Shown: positions 53,601-61,664 of the stretch, piece after piece
Position numbering within the stretch: the stretch's first letter is position 1
Layout: each line of letters starts with the position of its first letter
From: Ahaetulla prasina
Lineage: Eukaryota; Chordata; Lepidosauria; Squamata; Colubridae
Assembly: GCF_028640845.1 (NCBI RefSeq)
Contig: NC_080539.1
Location: forward strand, 181,549,459-181,613,458
DNA: 64,000 bases
Direction: 5' to 3'
Made by a program: the position numbers and the translations under genes
Notes under the pieces: model-generated
The model's input: the letters and a program-made list of their open reading frames with translations, nothing else
What the model was told of the DNA's origin: nothing
The model's database searches: none

Positions 53601-56600
53601 GTTAAAGCAAAACAAAGCGCAGCTCTAAGTAAAAGAAATAAAATGGAAACTTTTGTTAATTGTTGATTAGAATTGTGGACTGGAAAGAGACACCCTCAGG
53701 CAGAAGAGAAAACTACATTGACTAACATTTGTTGTGGAAAATTCCTCTACTGGAGTGATACGGTTGGTGAGAACCAAAAGGGAGAATTTTGTCAGCAAGC
53801 TGTTTGACTTTGATAAAAATAAGAACTTCAACCCCAAAAATAAAGAAAGGCCCAGGGAATAATTGAAATGATGAAAAAGATGCATATGCCGTTTAAGCAA
53901 GAAATAAAAGAAATAATTACAAGACCTTATGGAAAGCAGGATTCAGAAGAATTAAGAGTTGCACCAGAACTGATAGCAAACAAGAAACCATGAAGCAAGA
54001 GAAGGCGTTGGAAGACAAAGAAAAAATATTGAGGATGAATTATTAAATGATTGTGAAATGTTAAATCAGTTTAAGGGGAGAGGTGAAGGGATCTTTAGAG
54101 AAGGGGAAAATAAAAAGGGAAATAGTACAAAGAAGTTGAAGAGAGTAAAGGGGAAAATATTGAAAACAAGAAGGGTAAAAAAAATAATAAAGAGGGGAAG
54201 AAGAGACAAGGAAAGAAAGAAGGGAAAGGAAAAAATACAAAGGGATCAATGGAGAAAAACAAAAAATGGGGGAAACGAAGAAAAGGAGAGTGGATAGAAA
54301 TACAGGACAAGCAAAGAGAGTAAAGAATTTTAAGAAGAAAAAAGAAAAAAGAGGAGAAAGAGAAAAAAGGGGAAAATAAAAAAGATTCCTTAAAATGAGA
54401 AAAATGTTTAAAAGTTATTATGGATGTATTAATAATAATACAGAAGTTAATATGAAGAAAAATAGAGTTTTTGCTTGTCTTTCATTTTCTTTCTAGGATT
54501 ATGGTTAACAATTTATAAATTGTCATTGAAATGTAAAGATATGATTGATGCTGATGCTAAGTAGAAGATAGAAAAGAATGAAATTAGTAAATGGGAATAT
54601 AAGGGTTTAACATAAATGGGAATAGAAAAAAGGGGGGGAAAGAGGGAAAATTTGATAAAAGACTAAAATTGGGGGTGGAGGGTAAGATTAGATTTTTAAC
54701 AGAAATGCAAATAGGGAAACAAAAATGAAGGAAAATATATTGATGGAAAAGACCTAATTGGATTTGAACATGTACCTGGCTGATACTTTGTCCAAAAAGG
54801 TACATTGTATGCTGTTGTTTGTGTGTAAAAAATAAAAAACTTTTGAACAAAAACTACTGCCATTACTAAGCAAACACAGTATTACTGTATGAGATACTAC
54901 TATTATCTTATAATGTAAACTTAACGCGGAAGCCACTTTTGCATGGATTGCAAAAGAATACAAAAAATAGATATACCGCTGAAAGTAAACTCTTATTTAG
55001 TTTCTTCCAAAACCTATGGTGGAAAAGCAACAACACCATCCCCTCCACCCACATCTATAACAATATCTTCCCTTAATGCCATTGGAAAAACTGGCACAGA
55101 ATACTGCAAATAGTCCTTGACTTACAATAGTTATTTAGTGACCATTCAAAGTCACAATGGCACTGAAAAAAGTGTCTTATGACCGTTTTCACACTTATGC
55201 AGCATCCCCCATGGTCACATGATCAAAATCCAGACCCTTGGTAAGTGGTTTATATTTATTTTTATTATTTAAATTTTTTATTATTTATTTAAATTTTTAT
55301 ACCGCCCTTCTCCCGAAGGACTCAGGGCGGTTTACAGCCAAGTAAAAAATACACCATGATACAATATGAATACAATTAAAATACAATTTAAAAAACTTAT
55401 TAAATTGGCCAAAATTAAAAATTTAGAATAAAAACCCATAAAAACCCATAAATTTAAAACTAACCCAGTCCAGCGCAGATAAATAAGTGAGTTTTGAGCT
55501 CGCAATAATAGTTGCAGTGTCCCAGAGTCATTTGATAGCTTTTGCGACCTTCTGACAAGCAGTCAATGGGGAATCCAGATTTACTTTAAGTTAAGTTGCT
55601 AACTTAACAAATGCAATGACTCACTTAACAACCGTGGTTAGAAAAGTCGTAAAATGGGGGCAAACCCGCTTAACAAATGTTTCAACATGCATTTTGGGCT
55701 CAATTGGGGTTGTCACTTGCGGACTGCCTGTATAATATCCCTTACAGTGTGTCACCATTGTTTCAAAAGTTGCTAAGTGATGGAGTTAAAATGTTAACTT
55801 CTCCAGTTTTGAAACTGCCCCAGATCTGTGCATTTCTTCAGTCTCTTTTTGTCCCCTGTCAACTTTTCTAGAAACTCACAAATATATTAAAACTAACTGG
55901 AAAAGAATATTTGGAAGAGTAGAAAGAAAATGTATTTGCATGTTCCCAGGGCTGGAAACAATGAATGGCAAGAAGAGTGCTATCTTGCTCTTTCCCTTTC
56001 CTATAAAGTGTTTGGAACATGACATTATAATTTCTAGTTTGGTAAAGTTATTTCAAGAAATTTCTTAAAGGAGAACTGAAACAGAATTTTGGAATCAAAG
56101 GTAACTGAAATAAGCAAGGATGTCCACACCTATCTTTTTCACATAGAGAATTAGCAGCTTCAGATGTAACAGGAGTAGATGGTTTTTCCACAGTTTCAAG
56201 TAGAAGAACAAATGCTGGTTTTACTATAATATCAATAAAACCTAAAGAAAGAAACAAAGAAAAAATTTAAACACAATGACTAGTTTAAAACTGAACAAAT
56301 AAGCTTTACCCAGGTTCAGTTGAGTGTGGTCAATGGCCAAAAGTCTGATAAAATGCTCTTTAATGGTCACTTGTAGCTCCTTAGTAAAAACCTCAGTAAA
56401 ACTATTACTTCTACACTCTAAACCTGTTAGCCTTATGAGGTAGACCAGACAGGAAGCACAACCAAGTGACCTAATTATATATTATTGTAAGGTTACATTA
56501 ACAGAATCTTGCAAGTCCGAGAGTACTTCTCTTCCCCCATTCCTTTTACAGAGCCAAAACTAGGGTCTCTTTATTTACATTATTGCTGTGGGTTCAGCTG

Positions 56601-59600
56601 ACTTTTATTGGGTTGTTTCACTTTGCCCTGTCTCCCAAGGTCATTCCCAAATACCATTACAGCTTTGCGGGCTAGGATTTAGGACAGTTGTACTTTTAAT
56701 ACATATGGAGGACGCCATGTTTGGGAAGGCTGTGCCTGATAAAAAGCAGGTCATTAATTTCTAATATGCATAGCGTTATTACAGGGTTCTTAATTTATTT
56801 GTATCCCACCTTTATTAGTTTACAAATAACTCAAGGCAGTGAATATATCCAATAGATCTTCCTCCTCCTATGAGGTGGTTTGCAGCTGAGAAGAGTGGCT
56901 GGCCTAAAGTCACCCAGGTGGCTTTCATGGCTAAGGCAGGACTTGAACTCGTAATGTTCCGCTTTCTAGCCTGGTGGGGTTTTCTGCAGAAAAATGTTGC
57001 TTGGATATATTGTGTGTAGAAGGATTGCTTTTAATCTTTGATCTCTCTCCAAAAAGTAGATGGAAGAAAAATTTCTTTCTTCTGAAAGGCACCAGCCTCC
57101 TAAATCATTGTTTCCAGCTTAATGTTATACATAAATTATATTAATGTGATTCAACAAAGCATCAGTAAAACAAAGCGTAACTCTCTGGTGCTCTCTGAGC
57201 TTGGTTGTTTCCTTGAAGATGTTTCATTACTCTCAAAACCGTAGAAATGGTGGTAGACTTTAGGAAAAACCCTTCCATACTTCCACCTCTCACAATACTT
57301 GACAACACAGTATCAACAGTAGAAACCTTCAAATTTCTGGGTTCTATCATATCGCAAAATCTCAAATGGACAGCTAACATCAAAAACATCATTAAAAAAG
57401 GACAACAAAGAATGTTCTTTCTGCGCCAACTCAGTAAGCTCAAACTGCCCAAGGAGCTGCTGATCCAATTCTACAGAGGAATTATTGAGTCTGTCATTTG
57501 CACCTCTATAACTGTCTGGTTCGGTTCTGCAACCCTACAAGAAAAACACAGACTTCAGAGGATAATTAGAACTGCAGAAAAAATAATTGCTACCAACCTG
57601 CCTTCCATTGAGGACCTGTATACTGCACGAATCAAGAAGAGGGCTAAGAAAATATTTGCAGATCCCTTGCATCCTGGACATAAACTGTTTCAACTCCTAC
57701 CCTCAAAACGACGCTATAGAGCACTGCACACCAGAACAACTAGACACAAGAACAGTTTTTTCCCGAAGGCCATCACTCTGCTAAACAAATAATTCCCTCA
57801 ACACTGTCAGACTATTTACTGAATCTGCACTACTATTAATCGTTTCATAGTTCCCATCACCAATCTCTTTCCACTTATGACTGTATGACTATAACTTGTT
57901 GCTGGCAATCCTTATGATTTATATTGATATATTGATCATCAATTGTGTTGTAAATGTTGTACCTTGATGAATGTATCTTTTCTTTTATGTACACTGAGAG
58001 CATATGCACCAAGACAAATTCCTTGTGTGTCCAATCACACTTGGCCAATAAAAAATTCTATTCTATTCTATTCTATTCTATTCTATACTAGATAACATCA
58101 TCATGTTACCTAGTTTGGATAATGAAACATCTTCAAGAAAACAACCAAGCTCAGAGAGCACCAAAGGCCCCTCATTTCAGCCCTTGAGCTACAAATATTC
58201 TCCTTTATTGAAACCATGGCTTCATGTGATGTATGAACTCAGCCAATGCGATGATGCATTTCTTTATCTAAGTAAAAGGGAAGCAGTCTTTGTTCTGATG
58301 GTTGTTTTGCTACACTTAAAAGAATTACCCCAATGCAGTGGTGAAATTCAAATTTTTTTACTACCAGTTCTGTGGGTGTGGTTTGGTAGGATTGGCTTGG
58401 TGGGTGTGGCAGGGGAAGGAAACTGCAAAATCCCGATTCTCTCCCCATTCCTGGGGGAAGGATATTGCAAAATCTCCATTCCCAGCCCACTCTGGGACCA
58501 ACTAGAGGTGGTATTTGCCAGTCTCCAAACTACTTAAAATTTCTGCTACCGGTTCTCCAGAACCTATCAGAACCTGCTGGATTTTACCTCTGCCCCAATG
58601 TGACTGACGAGGGAAAAGTTTTCCCTAGAAGAGGAAAATATGACATTGTAATTTAATGAATTTATAATTGCAACCTGACTTGTTACCAAGACCCCTCTCT
58701 GCATCCTAGTCGTTAACATAAGCTTAACTTAAAGGATGGTCATTATTTGGAGGATGGTTAGGAAGAAGAGTCAACAATGTCAGAAGTAAAAAGGGGACAA
58801 AGATTGCCTCCCCCCTTTTAAATGAGCTTCACCTATTTGGGATTCTGCAATATTGGTTGTCTTGCGATCACAGAGCGAAGAAATTGGAAGTCCCATTTCA
58901 GCCTCTTTGTCTCCCTAGCATTGGAGGAAGAAATTCACAGAAGTATGAGCTATTCTGAACAAGTGATGCTTTACTGTATTATGAAAACAGTTAAAAACAG
59001 TATATTGAAAATGCTCTTTCTAAAACAGAGGAAGAAAGATACATACTTTTTAGCAAAAATACCAAGAACCACACAAGGTATCAGAATATTTTATCCTGCA
59101 ATTTCTTTCCATCAGTGAAATTGACACTGTAAATATCCCTCCCCCTGCCTTTTTTTTCATATGCTCCATAACAAAGTTGGAAGGCAGGGATGAAGAAGAG
59201 ACCAAAAAGTCCCCTTAAAAACATTTAAGAAGTTGTAGACAGGTACTAAATTTGCATTCTTTATGCTCTGAATCGGCCTTTTGCCTTTGAATCCGAATTG
59301 TTGCACAGACCTATAATATATGCTTAAACTTTAAATACAGTACCTGTTCAAAAAATTCTTCCAGTAATGCTTCTGACCATCGATGGTGCAGTTCCCAAGG
59401 TTTTGCTGGATGGCTGATGTCAGCTACGTGTACCAGAAAAGACATGATTTTATCCTTGTTTGTCCTGTCAAATTAAGATCATTCTGATCACCAGTCAAAA
59501 AAAGCATCCACTTTTTTTTAGCCAGAAAAAAAACTTTAGAACTCTTAACCCAGAGGTCTGAGGACCCAGATTGTTGGGGGGGCAATAAGTTGACTTTGTA

Positions 59601-61601
59601 AATATATACAAATAGAATGAGACTATTGCCCTATACATTGTAAGCCGCCCTGAGTCTTCGGAGAAGGGCGGGGTATAAATGTAAACAAAAAAAAAAAACA
59701 AACCCTCTCCATGCCCCCCTCCTGCTCCCTATTCAGAGTGAGGACACCTTCTCTTTCCAATACAACTAACCTGTCAGCTAGCTGGAAACACTGCAGAATA
59801 TGTTTCATGACTTTCATCTGCTGGAAATGATGTGACATATCTGTAGATAAAACTATATTAATAACCATGCGACGCAACTCCCTGAAAGCAGACAGAGGAA
59901 CATTTTATTCTAGGTGTTGTCAAAATAAGAATGTCCAAATATTACCAAGCCTATCTTCTACTTGGGAAAAACAATTTGCAGGCACTTGCTGCCAAGTATG
60001 GCTTCGGAGTTTTAATCTATTTCTATCGGTATAAGGCTTATACTATAAGCCCTTCATTGGATGCCTTCACTACTTGTTCTAATTGTTCTGCTTCTGTGAG
60101 GTTAGCATGGAAAGAAGTCCCTGGGCCAGGGGTGAAATGCTCCCGGATTGGACCGGATCACGTGAACTGGTAGCGATTGTGGCCGATGGTTCAGTGATCC
60201 GGTAGTGATGGTGGAGCAAAGCTCCACCCACCCACCTGGGTGTCATTACTTCCTGATTTTAACCAGGAAGTAATGTGTTTTTTTACCTTCTGTGCATGTG
60301 CAGAAGGTTTTGTGCATGCGCAGAAGGTCTGCATGCACATGTGATGTGCATGTGGTGCGTGCACTTCCGGACCGGTAAGGAAGGTAAGTAGATTTCACCC
60401 CAGCCCTGGGCCATCTCCAAATGTGAACATTAACTTCCACATTTGGACTTCTGAGAAACATTTCAAATAGTCATCACATCCCCAGCTTGAAAAAAGCAGG
60501 GAAACAACTTTAGGGTAAATTCAAAGAGTTATTGAAAATCATTGGTATTTTACACTGTAGCAACTTACACGATTTGACTACAGGTAGTGCTCAATTTACA
60601 AGCTTAAAATTTCTGTTGCTAAGTGAGACAGTTGTTAAATGAATTTTGCCCCATTTTACAACCTTTCTTGCCACAGCTGTTCAGTCAATCACTGCAGTTA
60701 GTTAAGTTAGCAATATGGTTGTTAAGTGAATCTGGCTTTCCCATTGACTTTCCTTGTCAGAAAAAGGGGATCCCATCACGCCAGGACACTGCCACTGTCA
60801 TAAATTTGAGTCAGTTCCAAGCGTCTGAATTTTGATCACATGACCACAGGGATTCTGCAATGGTTGAAAGGGTGAAATGGTCATAAGTCACTTTTTTCAG
60901 TGTCATTGTGACTTCAAACATTCACAAAATGAACTATTGTAAGTCAAGGACTACCTGTACTTCACTTTTTTCCAAGTGGTTCCCTAAGAAACAAGGATAT
61001 GGCCTTCTAAAAATGGGTAGAAAAATAGCTCTTCCCTAAGGCCTTCAGAAATTAAGGGTTACTAATGCTGCCATATCAAATAGCAAATTATTTTAACTAT
61101 TAATCTTAGCATTTAAACTGTGCATTAGGTGATGGATCTTATGATGTAATCGGTTTTCTGATTTACTCTGAAAGTTGTAAATCCAAAAACAACATAAAAT
61201 AAGTAAATAAAATGGTAAAATGGTAAAACATGAAAGTGAATCCATAACTATTAGCCCACATTTGCTTGGCCATCTGCCTAATGTAAAGGCTTTGGCTGTC
61301 ATATATAACCAGAAGACATATGTGGAAGTTTTAATATAGTCCCTTAAAGACATTTCTGAAAGCAAAAGAAACTGGCAATTAATACTGTATATTTTGAAAC
61401 AGCTTAGCTACATATCAATATATAGCCTCACCTCCACTCATCTTTGGTTAAGTTGCCTAAGATATTTGTATCTCTGTCTTGCAACAGGCGGAAAGCAGCA
61501 CTCACGTGATGGTTTTCAAGAACTGATCTATCATTATACAAAAGAGCAGCTTTTGACCTAGTGTAGAAGTCCAAAGAATGTTTCTGTTAAATTGATGGAA
61601 G

Positions 61602-61664
<63 letters not shown>

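Noticed and set aside
54058..54310. Lys/Glu-rich and Phe/Leu-rich frames
   Set aside because: Both strands of a purine-rich tract; composition explains them.
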